Shown: positions 53,759 to 62,124 of the stretch, in pieces | Numbering within the stretch: the stretch's first letter is position 1 | How the letters are laid out: every line of letters begins with the position of its first letter | From: Collinsella aerofaciens | Lineage (GTDB): Bacteria > Actinomycetota > Coriobacteriia > Coriobacteriales > Coriobacteriaceae | DNA: 64,000 nt | Reading direction: 5' to 3' | Assembly (NCBI GenBank): GCA_008680965.1 | Contig: NAKE01000001.1 | Span: 1,612,001-1,676,000 of the forward strand | Translations under genes and position numbers: made by a program | The notes under the pieces: generated by a model | The model's input: the letters and a program-made list of their open reading frames with translations, nothing else | The model's database searches: none | What the model was told of the DNA's origin: nothing

Positions 53759-55117
53759 CTAGCTCCTTGAATGTACGACAAACCGGCTGTGGAGCAGGCC
53801 GATCACAAACGCCACCACGGCAACCGGCGCCCACGCGGCTCCAATGTCTGCCAGCGGCAGCGCATCGAACGGCAGCCACGCGCCCGTAAAGAACGCATCG
53901 CGGACCGAGGTAATCACGCTCTGCACTGCGACAACGCCGCCGACCCAAACCCACACCTGCGGATGCGCGTCGCAAAAACCGTACACCAGACCCATAAGCA
54001 CCAGCACGATGGCGACGGGGTACAGGGCGTTGAGCATGGGCACCGAGAACATGAGGATCACGTCGAGACCCACGTTGGAAAGCACGCACGAAAACGCCGC
54101 GAACACAAAGGCGAGAATCGCAAAGGGGCGGCGCATGGCCTCCTCGGAAGCCTCCGCTCCCCCTTTGACCACATACGTCTCGCAGAAATAGCGCGAACAG
54201 CAGCTGATGAGGCCGATGCACACGTTCATGCAGGCGAGGAAGAAGATCGCAAAGACCACGACCGTGCCGGCAAGGCCAAAATGCATGGAGGCCGAACGGG
54301 CGAGGATGGCGGCGCCGTTGGTAGCGTCGGGCATCACGGTGCCGAGCTGCATACCGGCAAGACCCAAGCCGCAGTAGATGATAGCCATGAGCACGCCGGC
54401 GATCACACCGGAACGCGAAATCTCAAAGGCCACGCGCTTGTCATCGGTAACACCCAGCTCGTGGATGGTCTCGGCGATGATGATGCCAAAGGCGAGCGAC
54501 GCGAGCAGGTCCATGGTCTGATAGCCAGTCAGAAAGCCCTGCACGGCAGCACCGGCATCGTAAGGGGCCTGCGGCGCGGCAGCCGGTCCCAGCGGCGAGA
54601 TCACGGCAGCACCCACGACCAGCACGATGAGCGCAATGAGCGCAGGGCCCGTAATGCGGCCGAGCACGCGCGTGATGACGCCTGGACGCAGCGTGAGCGC
54701 AAACGCGACGACGAAGAACCCGATGGCAAACACCAGACGTGCCGTGCCGAGCGAAACGCCCTCGGGTAGCAGCGGCACCAGCATTTCGAACGCCGTAGAG
54801 CTTGTGCGCGGAATGGCCAGGCACGGACCGATGGCCAGGTAGACCGCCGCAACGAAGAATTCGCCAAACTTAGGATGCACACGCCCGGCCAGCTCTCGGG
54901 CCGTGCCAGCGAGCGCGACGGCGATAAATCCCATAACGGGCAGACCGATAGCGGCAATCAAAAAGCCGATCATGGCAACCGGCGTGGCAGAACCTGCCTG
55001 CAGCGCCAGCAGCGGCGGAATAATGAGGTTACCGGCGCCAAAGAGCATCGAGAACAGCGCAATGCCGACGGTAACGACATGGTCGGAACGCAGACCGCGC
55101 GGGGCGGATGAAGCCAT
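53759..55117 (-). CDS. brnQ: Branched-chain amino acid transport system carrier (BrnQ)
   Basis: Takes up Leu, Ile and Val with a cation. The 452-residue protein has about 12 membrane segments and the family start VTVGIALFSMLFGAGNLIIP, with GYQTMDLLASLAFGIII later. ATG 55117 has AAAGGTG upstream; a GTG two codons earlier is weaker. It is a single gene between the tRNA pair and the selenium-metabolism operon, with no evident link to either. Confidence 0.92.
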   Translation of the reverse strand: MASSAPRGLRSDHVVTVGIALFSMLFGAGNLIIPPLLALQAGSATPVAMIGFLIAAIGLPVMGFIAVALAGTARELAGRVHPKFGEFFVAAVYLAIGPCLAIPRTSSTAFEMLVPLLPEGVSLGTARLVFAIGFFVVAFALTLRPGVITRVLGRITGPALIALIVLVVGAAVISPLGPAAAPQAPYDAGAAVQGFLTGYQTMDLLASLAFGIIIAETIHELGVTDDKRVAFEISRSGVIAGVLMAIIYCGLGLAGMQLGTVMPDATNGAAILARSASMHFGLAGTVVVFAIFFLACMNVCIGLISCCSRYFCETYVVKGGAEASEEAMRRPFAILAFVFAAFSCVLSNVGLDVILMFSVPMLNALYPVAIVLVLMGLVYGFCDAHPQVWVWVGGVVAVQSVITSVRDAFFTGAWLPFDALPLADIGAAWAPVAVVAFVIGLLHSRFVVHSRS

Positions 55118-55140
55118 AGGCACACCTTTCGGGTCGAAAC

Positions 55141-55170
55141 AAAAACGGGACGGGCAAAATACCCGTCCCG
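55141..55170 (-). terminator. Terminator of the selD-yedF-DUF3343-csd operon
   Basis: CGGGACGGG pairs with CCCGTCCCG across seven bases, followed on the minus strand by TTTTTG. It lies 24 bases after the csd-like stop. Confidence 0.88.
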
Positions 55171-55193
55171 CAAGTATAAACGGTCCAGCAGCT

Positions 55194-56333
55194 TTAGCAG
55201 ACTAAATTGCGCAGAGCATCGATAGCCATGTCGACTTCCTCGGCCGTGTTGAAGTAACCAAACGAGAACCGAACCACGCCCTGGCGCTCGGTTCCCAGCG
55301 CACAGTGCATGAGCGGGGCACAATGGGCACCGGGGCGCGTCGCAATCCCCCACCCCTGCATGAGCGCATCCGAAATCTCGGCCGAATCGATATTACCCAC
55401 GTTGAGCGAGACGATCGCCGAGCGTGCTGACTGGTCGAAGGCACCGTAGAGTTTGATTTCCGGAATCTCACGAACACCGGCGAGAAAGCGATCGGCCAGG
55501 GCGCGTTCGTGAGTCGCAATCGCTTCAACTCCACCCTGTGCCTCGATAAAATCAAGGCCTGCGGAAAGGCCCGCTACGCCGTGGCCGTTGAGCGTGCCCG
55601 CCTCAAGGCGCGTGGGCCACTCCATGGGCTGCAACGTATCGAAGCTGTGCACACCCGTGCCTCCCATGGCCCAGGGCACCACGTCGACGTCCTCCGCCAC
55701 GGCCAGGCCACCGGTGCCCTGCGGGCCCATAAGCCCCTTATGTCCAGTAAAGCACACGACGTCGAGCCCCATGGCGCGCATATCGATATGCGCCGTACCG
55801 GCAGACTGCGAGGCATCGACGATCACAAGCGCACCCGCGGCATGTGCCAAGGCCGCCACGCGCGCAATGTCGACCGCGTTGCCGGTCACATTAGAGGCAT
55901 GCGTCACCACCACGGCACGCGTACCGGGCGTGACCAGCCGCTCGAGCTCGTCGTAGTCGAGCACGCCGTTGGTATCACAGCCCGCATGCTCAACCGTCAC
56001 ACCCTGCTCTGCCGCCAGGCGGTTGAGCGGACGCAGCACGGAGTTGTGCTCGAGCACCGTTGTGACCACATGGTCGCCGGGACGCACCACCCCGTTGATG
56101 GCGGTGTTGAGCGCCGCCGTGGAGTTGGGCGTAAAGCACACATGGTCCGCCCTCGGGCAACCCAAAAGGCGCGCGAGCTTGGCACGGCAAGCGTGAATCG
56201 TACGAGCGGCATCGAGGGCACCCGACGTGGCGCCGCGCCCGGCATTGCCGAGCGAGCACATCGCCTGCGTCACGGCATCGATGACCGTCTGCGGCTTGTG
56301 CATGGTCGTCGCCGCGTTATCCAGATAGATCAT
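55194..56333 (-). CDS. Class V aminotransferase, cysteine desulfurase/selenocysteine lyase-like
   Basis: A 379-residue PLP enzyme. YLDNAATTMHKPQTV is the family start, CFTGHKGLMGPQG holds the PLP Lys, and RPGAHCAPLMH has the catalytic Cys in the short loop typical of group II (Csd/SufS-like) enzymes. It probably frees selenium or sulfur for selenophosphate synthesis. The start overlaps the DUF3343 stop as ATGA. This gene set with selD and yedF is a recurring selenium-metabolism cluster. Confidence 0.9.
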   Translation of the reverse strand: MIYLDNAATTMHKPQTVIDAVTQAMCSLGNAGRGATSGALDAARTIHACRAKLARLLGCPRADHVCFTPNSTAALNTAINGVVRPGDHVVTTVLEHNSVLRPLNRLAAEQGVTVEHAGCDTNGVLDYDELERLVTPGTRAVVVTHASNVTGNAVDIARVAALAHAAGALVIVDASQSAGTAHIDMRAMGLDVVCFTGHKGLMGPQGTGGLAVAEDVDVVPWAMGGTGVHSFDTLQPMEWPTRLEAGTLNGHGVAGLSAGLDFIEAQGGVEAIATHERALADRFLAGVREIPEIKLYGAFDQSARSAIVSLNVGNIDSAEISDALMQGWGIATRPGAHCAPLMHCALGTERQGVVRFSFGYFNTAEEVDMAIDALRNLVC

Positions 56334-56581
56334 CGCACGACCTCCCACATATCAATCACGGTATAGCCCTCGGTGGGAATGCCCGCTGCGGCAAGCTCGG
56401 CGCGCAGCAGTTCCTCATCGGCAGGCAACGCCTTCCACGCCAGACCGCAGCCGGCAGCGACCTCCCCGGGCACGGGAATCGTTCGCCCGGGAAGGCCGCG
56501 CTCGATGCATAGGGTCTCGCAGCCCATGGCGGCCGCCGTGGTGGGAAACGTGATGACAAGCGCCGGGCGCTTCTCCCTCAT
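56330..56581 (-). CDS. DUF3343 family protein, putative Se/S carrier
   Basis: An 83-residue protein: ALVITFPTTAAAMGCETLC near the start and RTIPVPGEVAAGCGLAWK in the middle. Two conserved Cys sit in these segments, and the protein has a small ferredoxin-like fold. DUF3343 genes accompany selD, yedF and class V aminotransferases, so a carrier for reactive selenium or sulfur is suspected. ATG 56581 has GGAG 6 bases upstream. It lies between yedF and the csd-like gene and overlaps the latter. Confidence 0.85.
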   Translation of the reverse strand: MREKRPALVITFPTTAAAMGCETLCIERGLPGRTIPVPGEVAAGCGLAWKALPADEELLRAELAAAGIPTEGYTVIDMWEVVR

Positions 56582-56600
56582 GGCAACTCCAACCAATACG

Positions 56601-57227
56601 CTACGGGCGCACGACGCGCACGGCCTGCTCCATCTTCTCCACGATCACGTACATGTTCGTGACCTCACCCACCGCGAGCTGATCCTTAATGCCAAAGTGA
56701 TCGAGGCAGGTGCCGCAGGTGAGAATCTCGACACCCTGCTCCGCCAGGCCCTTCAGGTCATCGAGCACCGGCGAGCCCTCGACGGTAAGCTTGGCGCCGC
56801 CGTTGTAGAACAGCATGGTCGCGGGCAGCTCCTCCTGCTGCGTCACGGCAAAGATAAACGCCTTCATGAGCTTGTGGCCCAGCTCGTCGTCGCCACGGCC
56901 CATGCAGTCGGTGTAGACGGAAATGACGAGCCCACCCTTGCCGGCGCTGGCATCACAGAAGGCAGCGCCATCCTGCTCGGGGTCCGCAACGGCCACGGCA
57001 CCCGCGGTCGTGACGGTCACGTGCCACTCGGCGTCCGAGATCTTCTCGACCGAGGCCGTGCAGCCCTTCTCCTGCGCCATCTTGGAGATGTTCTTGACGG
57101 CGGTCTCGTTATCGACCGAGGTCACGACAACGCCCTCACCATCGAGCTGCTTGAGCGCCTTGAGCGTCTTGACGACGGGCAGCGGGCAGGCATCGCCCAT
57201 GGCGTTGACTTCAATCTTAGTAGACAT
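56601..57227 (-). CDS. yedF: Selenium-metabolism protein YedF
   Basis: A 208-residue fusion. Residues about 1-75 are a TusA/SirA-like domain with GDACPLPVVKTLKAL, whose CPxP Cys carries sulfur. Residues about 100-208 are a DsrE-like domain (LVISVYTDCMGRGDDELG, then YNGGAKLTVEGS and ILTCGTCLDHFG). The protein is a marker of selenium-using genomes; its exact step is unknown. ATG 57227 has AAAGGATG upstream. A hairpin separates it from selD. Confidence 0.9.
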   Translation of the reverse strand: MSTKIEVNAMGDACPLPVVKTLKALKQLDGEGVVVTSVDNETAVKNISKMAQEKGCTASVEKISDAEWHVTVTTAGAVAVADPEQDGAAFCDASAGKGGLVISVYTDCMGRGDDELGHKLMKAFIFAVTQQEELPATMLFYNGGAKLTVEGSPVLDDLKGLAEQGVEILTCGTCLDHFGIKDQLAVGEVTNMYVIVEKMEQAVRVVRP

Positions 57228-57247
57228 AGCTACATCCTTTCGAAAGA

Positions 57248-57271
57248 GACCGCCCGGATAGACGGGCGGTC
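57248..57271 (-). terminator. Hairpin between selD and yedF
   Basis: GACCGCCCG pairs with CGGGCGGTC across a 6-base loop, followed by TCTCTTTC on the minus strand. It may reduce transcription from selD into yedF. Confidence 0.5.
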
Positions 57272-57287
57272 GCATAGACAGTTTTTC

Positions 57288-58337
57288 TTAACGCACAACG
57301 CGAACGGCAGGACCGCCCGGCACCGGCTCGCACACGCGACCGATTGTGGCGGCAACGCGCCCCTCGGCATGTAAACGACGCGCAAGCTCATCCACATCCG
57401 CCGCGGGCGCCGCGATAAGCAGGCCACCCGATGTCTGTGGATCGTACAGCGCATCCAACACACCCGGCTCCAGGTCCTCGTCGGCGGCCACACGCGGGCC
57501 AAAGAAGTCCTGGTTGCGGTAGGAGCCCGCGGGGATAATGCCCAGACGCGCCATGTCGAGCACCTGGTCAAAGAGCGGCACCGCCCCCGACACAAGCTCA
57601 ATCTGCACACCTGAGCCCTCGGCCATCTCGCACGCGTGCCCGATCAAGCCAAAGCCCGTGATGTCGGTACAGCCGTGAAGCTCGAGGCCCTCGGCCAGAC
57701 GAATCGGGGCCTCGTTGAGGGTGCGCATCGAGTCAAACATGGCTGCGGCCTCGTCCTGCTCGATGAGCACGCCCTTAATGGCCGTGGTGATAATGCCCGA
57801 GCCGATCGCCTTGGTCAGCAGTAGGACATCGCCCACGCGCGCACCGCTGTTGGCGAGCATGCGGTCGAGCGCGACAAAGCCACTCACGGACAGGCCGTAC
57901 TTGGGCTCGTCGTCGTTGATGGTGTGGCCGCCCGCGATGGTGCAGCCAGCCTCGACGCACTTGTCGGCGCCACCCGCCAGAATCTCACCTGCGACCTCGA
58001 CGCCCAGGCAACTGGGAATGCACAGCAGGTTCATGGCATGGCTCGGCCGCCCACCCATGGCGTAGATGTCCGACAGCGAGTTTGCCGCCGCGATCTGGCC
58101 AAACAGAAACGGGTCGTCGACCATCGGCGGGAAGAAGTCGATGGACTGAACGAGGCCCAGATTATCGCCAACGCGAAAGACGCTCGCATCGTCGGAGGTA
58201 TCGAACCCCACGAGCAGGTTGTCGTTATGCACATTGGGTAAGTCGCCCAGGACCTGGGCGAGGGCTCCAGGAGCCAACTTAGCGGCTCAACCAGAGGCAG
58301 CGGTCATCTGCGTGAGCTTGATGAAATCGTCAGCCAT
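57288..58337 (-). CDS. selD: Selenide, water dikinase, predicted selenoprotein with UGA at codon 17
   Basis: Makes selenophosphate from selenide and ATP. Read through one TGA, the frame from ATG 58337 gives 349 residues. The ATG has AGAGGAGGG just upstream. The start is MADDFIKLTQMTAASG-U-AAK, where U (TGA at 58287-58289) is in the place of the catalytic Cys17 of E. coli SelD and Lys20 follows. GFDTSDDASVFRVGDN, DFFPPMVDDPFLFG and GGHTINDDEPKYGLS are conserved family segments. A plain gene caller would start at MAPGALAQ (58277) and lose the active site. selA, selB and selC in the window can decode the codon. Confidence 0.93.
58245..58289 (-). promoter_or_regulatory. SECIS candidate of selD
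   Basis: Directly after the UGA, two hairpins form in the minus-strand mRNA. GGCTC-CTG-GAGCC (58263-58275) has its loop 17 bases after UGA. GCCCAG-GTC-CTGGGC (58245-58259) has its loop 34 bases after, with G first in the loop. Both distances lie in the range usual for bacterial SECIS elements. Confidence 0.6.
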
Positions 58338-58437
58338 CGATCCCTCCTCTCATAGGTCAATCTTTTCCTCCCAGTATACGCATGGCGGCGCCGCGAGCGG
58401 GCGGCGTATCGCAACCCCTACGCGACGCAGCAGAAGG

Positions 58438-58460
58438 GACAAAGGCACTGTCCCTTTGTC
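58438..58460 (-). terminator. Hairpin after modC
   Basis: GACAAAGG pairs with CCTTTGTC across seven bases, 3 bases past the modC stop. The tail is not T-rich, so the strength is uncertain. Confidence 0.5.
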
Positions 58461-58463
58461 ACA

Positions 58464-59534
58464 TTATCGACAGACGAGATGGATTCTCTTGGCGTCGAAG
58501 TGCATGCGCAGGGTCTCGTCGGCCTGCGGCAGCTCGTCGGAAGCCACGCTCACCTTGTTGACCTTCCACTGCAGACGCGTGGGCGCATCGACACGTGGCA
58601 CGTCCAACAGCACCAGCCGCTCAAAGCGCGAATCGCTCACGCGCGCCACGTGCAAATCGTAGCTGTTGCGACCCCGCTCGGCACGGTTGTCCACATGGAA
58701 GTAGCTCGCACGAATACCCAGATATGCCACGTCATCGGGAACCTCGCGGCCCACGTTAAAGGTCATGCCCCAGTCGAGGGCCTCAACTTCTTCGTCGCCA
58801 ATCTTGCGCGCCCGGCTTGTGTTCTTGCACCCCGTCAGACGCAGCGCCGCCAGCGTCTGCGGACGGCGAACCACGTCCTCGATGGAGCCGATCTCCTCAA
58901 CATGCCCGTTGTGCATTACGCAGATGCGCTCGCACAGACGGCACGCCTCGTCGATATCGTGACTCACGTAGAGCACGGTGCGGTTGCATACATCGAACAG
59001 GTCGAGCATGTTCTGCTCGAGGGCGCTCTTGAGGTACGCATCGAGCGCACTCATGGGCTCGTCGAACATAAAAATGCCCGGATGCGCCGCCACCATGCGG
59101 GCAAGCGCCACGCGTTGCTGCTGACCGCCCGAGAGTCGCACGGGGTAGCGGTCGGCAAAATCGGCCAGACCGAAAATGCCCAGATAGCGCTCGGCCAGCC
59201 TTTTGCGCGCCACGGCGTCGCCCGCATCCTTTACACCGGCGCATACGTTATCGGCCACCGTCATGTTGGGAAAGAGCTGATAGTTTTGGAACAGCAGGGC
59301 GCATTTGCGCTCCTGGGGCGACAGGTTGATGCCCGCCGACGAGTCAAAAAAGGTCACACCGTTGACGACGATCTTGCCCTCGTCGGGCGTCTCCACGCCG
59401 GCAATGCAGCGCAGCGTACAGCTCTTGCCACAACCCGAGGCACCCAGCAGCGCCACGCGCTCCTCGCCAGCCTCGAGCTGAATGTCGAGAGTAAAGCCGG
59501 GATAGCGCTTTTTGATATCCAGAACGAGCGACAT
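58464..59534 (-). CDS. modC: Molybdate ABC transporter ATP-binding protein
   Basis: A 356-residue ABC ATPase. Walker A is LLGASGCGKSCTL, the signature is LSGGQQQRVALARMV, and Walker B is IFMFDEPMSALD; the D-loop and His switch (LYVSHDIDEACRL) follow. Residues about 235-356 form a TOBE-like domain. It powers uptake through the ModB-like permease encoded 3 bases upstream. GGAGG lies about 10 bases before the ATG. The neighbouring modA shows that molybdate or tungstate is the cargo. Confidence 0.92.
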   Translation of the reverse strand: MSLVLDIKKRYPGFTLDIQLEAGEERVALLGASGCGKSCTLRCIAGVETPDEGKIVVNGVTFFDSSAGINLSPQERKCALLFQNYQLFPNMTVADNVCAGVKDAGDAVARKRLAERYLGIFGLADFADRYPVRLSGGQQQRVALARMVAAHPGIFMFDEPMSALDAYLKSALEQNMLDLFDVCNRTVLYVSHDIDEACRLCERICVMHNGHVEEIGSIEDVVRRPQTLAALRLTGCKNTSRARKIGDEEVEALDWGMTFNVGREVPDDVAYLGIRASYFHVDNRAERGRNSYDLHVARVSDSRFERLVLLDVPRVDAPTRLQWKVNKVSVASDELPQADETLRMHFDAKRIHLVCR

Positions 59535-59537
59535 GGC

Positions 59538-60980
59538 TTATCGACCTCCCTTTGCGACCGTGTCATCGCGCATAAGCTCGGCCAACGCCTCGCGATCGAT
59601 ACGCAGCGCATCTCCGCCGACTGGGTCGAGCGAATCGGTCTGGCCGCCCAGCTGCTTGGCCTGCTTGCGCTCCGCGCGGGACAGGCCGCGCTCGCGATAC
59701 TTTTGCGAATGCGCCGTGTACATATTGATGAACAGAATGACCAGGAAACTAAACGCGATCACGACGACGACCCAAAAGAGGGCCACCGACGTGTTGCCGC
59801 CCATCCACTCAAAGTAGATGGCGATGGGGATGGTCTGCGTAATGCCGGCGTAGTTGCCCGCAAAGAACAGGGTGCAGCCAAACTCGCCCATGGCACGCGC
59901 GAAGGCGAGCACCGTGCCGGCGGCGATGGAGGGCCAGCCGAGCGGCATCATAAGCTTGGTGAAGATGCGACGCTCGGACCAGCCCAGCGTGCGCGCCGCA
60001 TCGAGCATCTGCGTGTCGAGGCTCTCGAAGGCTCCGAGCGCCGTACGGTAGACCAGGGGAAACGACACCACGACGGCCGAAATGACCGCCGCGGGCCAGG
60101 TAAAGACGATCGAGACGCCGTGCGCGATGAGCCACTGGCCCACCCCGGTCGAGCGGCCAAACAGCATGAGGAGCAGAAAGCCGCAGACCGTGGGCGGCAG
60201 CACCATAGGGATGGTAAAGACCGAGTCGAGCAGACCCTTGATGCGACTCGAGGTACCCATAGTCTTCCACGCGGCGAACAGGCCCAGCGCAAAGGAGATC
60301 AACAGGGCAAGGCCGCTCGTTTTTATGGACACCCAAAACGGTCGATAGTCGATGTCGCCTAAAAAGGAGGCCAGTGAGGTCAAGGGCCCCTGCTCATTCC
60401 GCAACACGACAGACGATGCTTCTACCATTTGAGCGCTATCAAGCCAACGCGCGCCGCCCTTGGCATCACCCGAGGCTGATGCAATCACCACATAGCGGTC
60501 CCCATCCGCACCGCGCTCGTCAAAGCCATAGGTATACCCACCGGCATCAAACGTTGTTTCCGCCGTGACATACCAAGGAAGATCCACGTCCCCTAACTGC
60601 GCACCCCCCATGCAGTTTGCGCCGTCGAGCTTACAGACGAGGGCCTTGAGACCCGATACGCACTCGTTGTCCTGCGGATCCAATCCATACTTCTCGACCG
60701 CCTTGGGCGATATCCACACCACAACGCGATCGGCAGCAGGCGCCACTACAAGGTCCACGTCCTCGTCAACGGGAAACCGGTAGCCTTCAGGCTGGCCCTC
60801 CATGGTACGGGCGGTCCCCTTGGCCAACCGCTCAAAACCCTCGATCCCATAGGAAAGCCCATGAGCGGTCGCAGCAACCTGGGCCCCGTCCTCAGTGTCC
60901 CCAGCAAACGCAAACCCCGGCACCCAGCAAAGCGCGAAGATCAAAGCACAGTCGACAAGCATGCGGAATCTATTAAGCAC
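59538..60980 (-). CDS. modB: Molybdate ABC permease with a large N-terminal extracytoplasmic domain
   Basis: 480 residues, about twice the length of a usual ModB. Residues 1-28 are a signal/anchor (NRFRMLVDCALIFALCWVPG), and about 29-225 are a soluble exported domain with no recognised family. From about 230 the standard permease follows: SVFTIPMVLPPTVCGFLLL, then ESLDTQMLDAARTLGWSERR, the EAA loop that docks ModC, and ARAMGEFGCTLFFAGN. The start is GTG 60980 with TTGGAG 7 bases upstream; earlier in-frame codons lack both. It is between modA and modC. Confidence 0.88.
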   Translation of the reverse strand: MLNRFRMLVDCALIFALCWVPGFAFAGDTEDGAQVAATAHGLSYGIEGFERLAKGTARTMEGQPEGYRFPVDEDVDLVVAPAADRVVVWISPKAVEKYGLDPQDNECVSGLKALVCKLDGANCMGGAQLGDVDLPWYVTAETTFDAGGYTYGFDERGADGDRYVVIASASGDAKGGARWLDSAQMVEASSVVLRNEQGPLTSLASFLGDIDYRPFWVSIKTSGLALLISFALGLFAAWKTMGTSSRIKGLLDSVFTIPMVLPPTVCGFLLLMLFGRSTGVGQWLIAHGVSIVFTWPAAVISAVVVSFPLVYRTALGAFESLDTQMLDAARTLGWSERRIFTKLMMPLGWPSIAAGTVLAFARAMGEFGCTLFFAGNYAGITQTIPIAIYFEWMGGNTSVALFWVVVVIAFSFLVILFINMYTAHSQKYRERGLSRAERKQAKQLGGQTDSLDPVGGDALRIDREALAELMRDDTVAKGGR

Positions 60981-61048
60981 GAAAAGCTCCAAGCGAATAC
61001 GAGGACGGAGTGAAACACAAAACGATGGAATTATCGCGCCAAGCCGCA

Positions 61049-61921
61049 CTACGCGGAAAGCTCAAAGCCGTATTTGGCCCAAATCTTCTGGGCCTTCTTG
61101 TTGGACAGACAAAAGTCGATAAATGCCTTGGCCTCGTCGGCGTGCTCGGAGCCATCGGCGACAGCACCCGGGTACACGATGGGCTTGTGCGAATCCTCGG
61201 GGCACACGAAGGCTTCCTCGATGCCGTCGTAACGGAAGATATCGGAGCTGTAGACAAAACCGGCCACGCAGTCGCCTGTGGACACATAGGCGGCGGCGGT
61301 GCCCACCTTATCGGCCAGGGCAACCTTATCGGCGATCTCGGGCGCATACTCGCCGTCGTCGCCCTCGGTGCCGGTGTAGAGGCCCACGGAGGCCAGGGCC
61401 TGGTTGGCATACTTGCCAGCGGGAACAGTCTTAGCGTCGCCAATGGCGATCTTGCCGTCCAGATTCGCGACGTCGGCGATGGCCTCGACCTTGGTGTCGG
61501 AGCCCTCGGCGCGAATGATCACGAGGTCGTTGACGAACATGTCCTCACGCGTATCGACGTCGACGAGCTCGGCGGTCTCAGCGTCATCCATGGTGCCCTT
61601 GGAAGCGGTAATGAGCACGTCGACGGCGGCACCGGCGCGCATCTGCTCGACAAGGTCGCCGGAGGCCTTAAACTGCGTGTCTGCAAACGTGGTGCCGGTC
61701 TGCTCTGTGTAGAGCTCCTGAACCTCGGGCAGAGCCTTCTCGAGCGAGTTGGCGGCAAAGACCTGCAGCTCGACAGCCTTCTTGGAAGATGCCTTAGCAG
61801 AACCGGCATCGGATCCGGCCGGCTCGGACGTCTTGCTGCCCGAGCAGCCAGCAAGACCAAGGCCGGCAGCGGCGACAGCAGAAAGCGAGACGAATCCGCG
61901 GCGAGAAACCATATCGAACAT
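61049..61921 (-). CDS. modA: Molybdate-binding lipoprotein
   Basis: A 290-residue substrate-binding protein that delivers molybdate (or tungstate) to ModBC. The signal has twin arginines (SRRGFVSLSA) and a lipobox LAGC, so it is a Tat-type lipoprotein on the outer face. ELQVFAANSLEKALPEV and AGAAVDVLITASKGTMDD are typical ModA ligand loops, and VTAKDPIVYPGAV-like text (HKPIVYPGAVADGS) follows. ATG 61921 has AAAGGG 6 bases upstream. It is the first gene of modABC. Confidence 0.93.
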   Translation of the reverse strand: MFDMVSRRGFVSLSAVAAAGLGLAGCSGSKTSEPAGSDAGSAKASSKKAVELQVFAANSLEKALPEVQELYTEQTGTTFADTQFKASGDLVEQMRAGAAVDVLITASKGTMDDAETAELVDVDTREDMFVNDLVIIRAEGSDTKVEAIADVANLDGKIAIGDAKTVPAGKYANQALASVGLYTGTEGDDGEYAPEIADKVALADKVGTAAAYVSTGDCVAGFVYSSDIFRYDGIEEAFVCPEDSHKPIVYPGAVADGSEHADEAKAFIDFCLSNKKAQKIWAKYGFELSA

Positions 61922-61981
61922 ATTCAACCCTTTCGGACCTTGTGCCCGGGTACCCCACCGCGGGCTTTAATCTGCAATCAG

Positions 61982-62033
61982 ATTATACTTTTGCGCGAAT
62001 AATGTTAGTGAGAAATTATTCTCGCCTGAGAAT
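61982..62033 (-). promoter_or_regulatory. modA promoter and operator-like inverted repeats
   Basis: TATAAT on the minus strand at 61982-61987 lies about 60 bases before modA. Just upstream, GCGAATAAT (61995-62003) and ATTATTCTCGC (62015-62025) form an inverted repeat over the -35 region, and ATTCTC-GCCT-GAGAAT (62018-62033) overlaps it. The layout fits repression by a molybdate sensor such as ModE, though the bases differ from the E. coli site. Confidence 0.5.
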
Positions 62034-62083
62034 ATAGTTTCGAGTTACCGTACACCTCGGCGTCGATTCGGCGGAAAACAAAA

Positions 62084-62113
62084 GCGGAGCGACCGATAAG
62101 GTCGCCCCACCGC
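62084..62113 (-). terminator. Terminator after mogA
   Basis: GCGGTGGGGCGACC pairs, with a small bulge, with GGTCGCTCCGC, followed on the minus strand by TTTTGTTTT. It ends the moeA-mogA unit before modABC. Confidence 0.82.
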
Positions 62114-62124
62114 AGGTAAATAGC

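Noticed and set aside
57288..58277. SelD starting at 58277 as a shorter protein
   Set aside because: It would lack the catalytic residue and Lys20 and has no ribosome site. Reading through the UGA from 58337 restores both.
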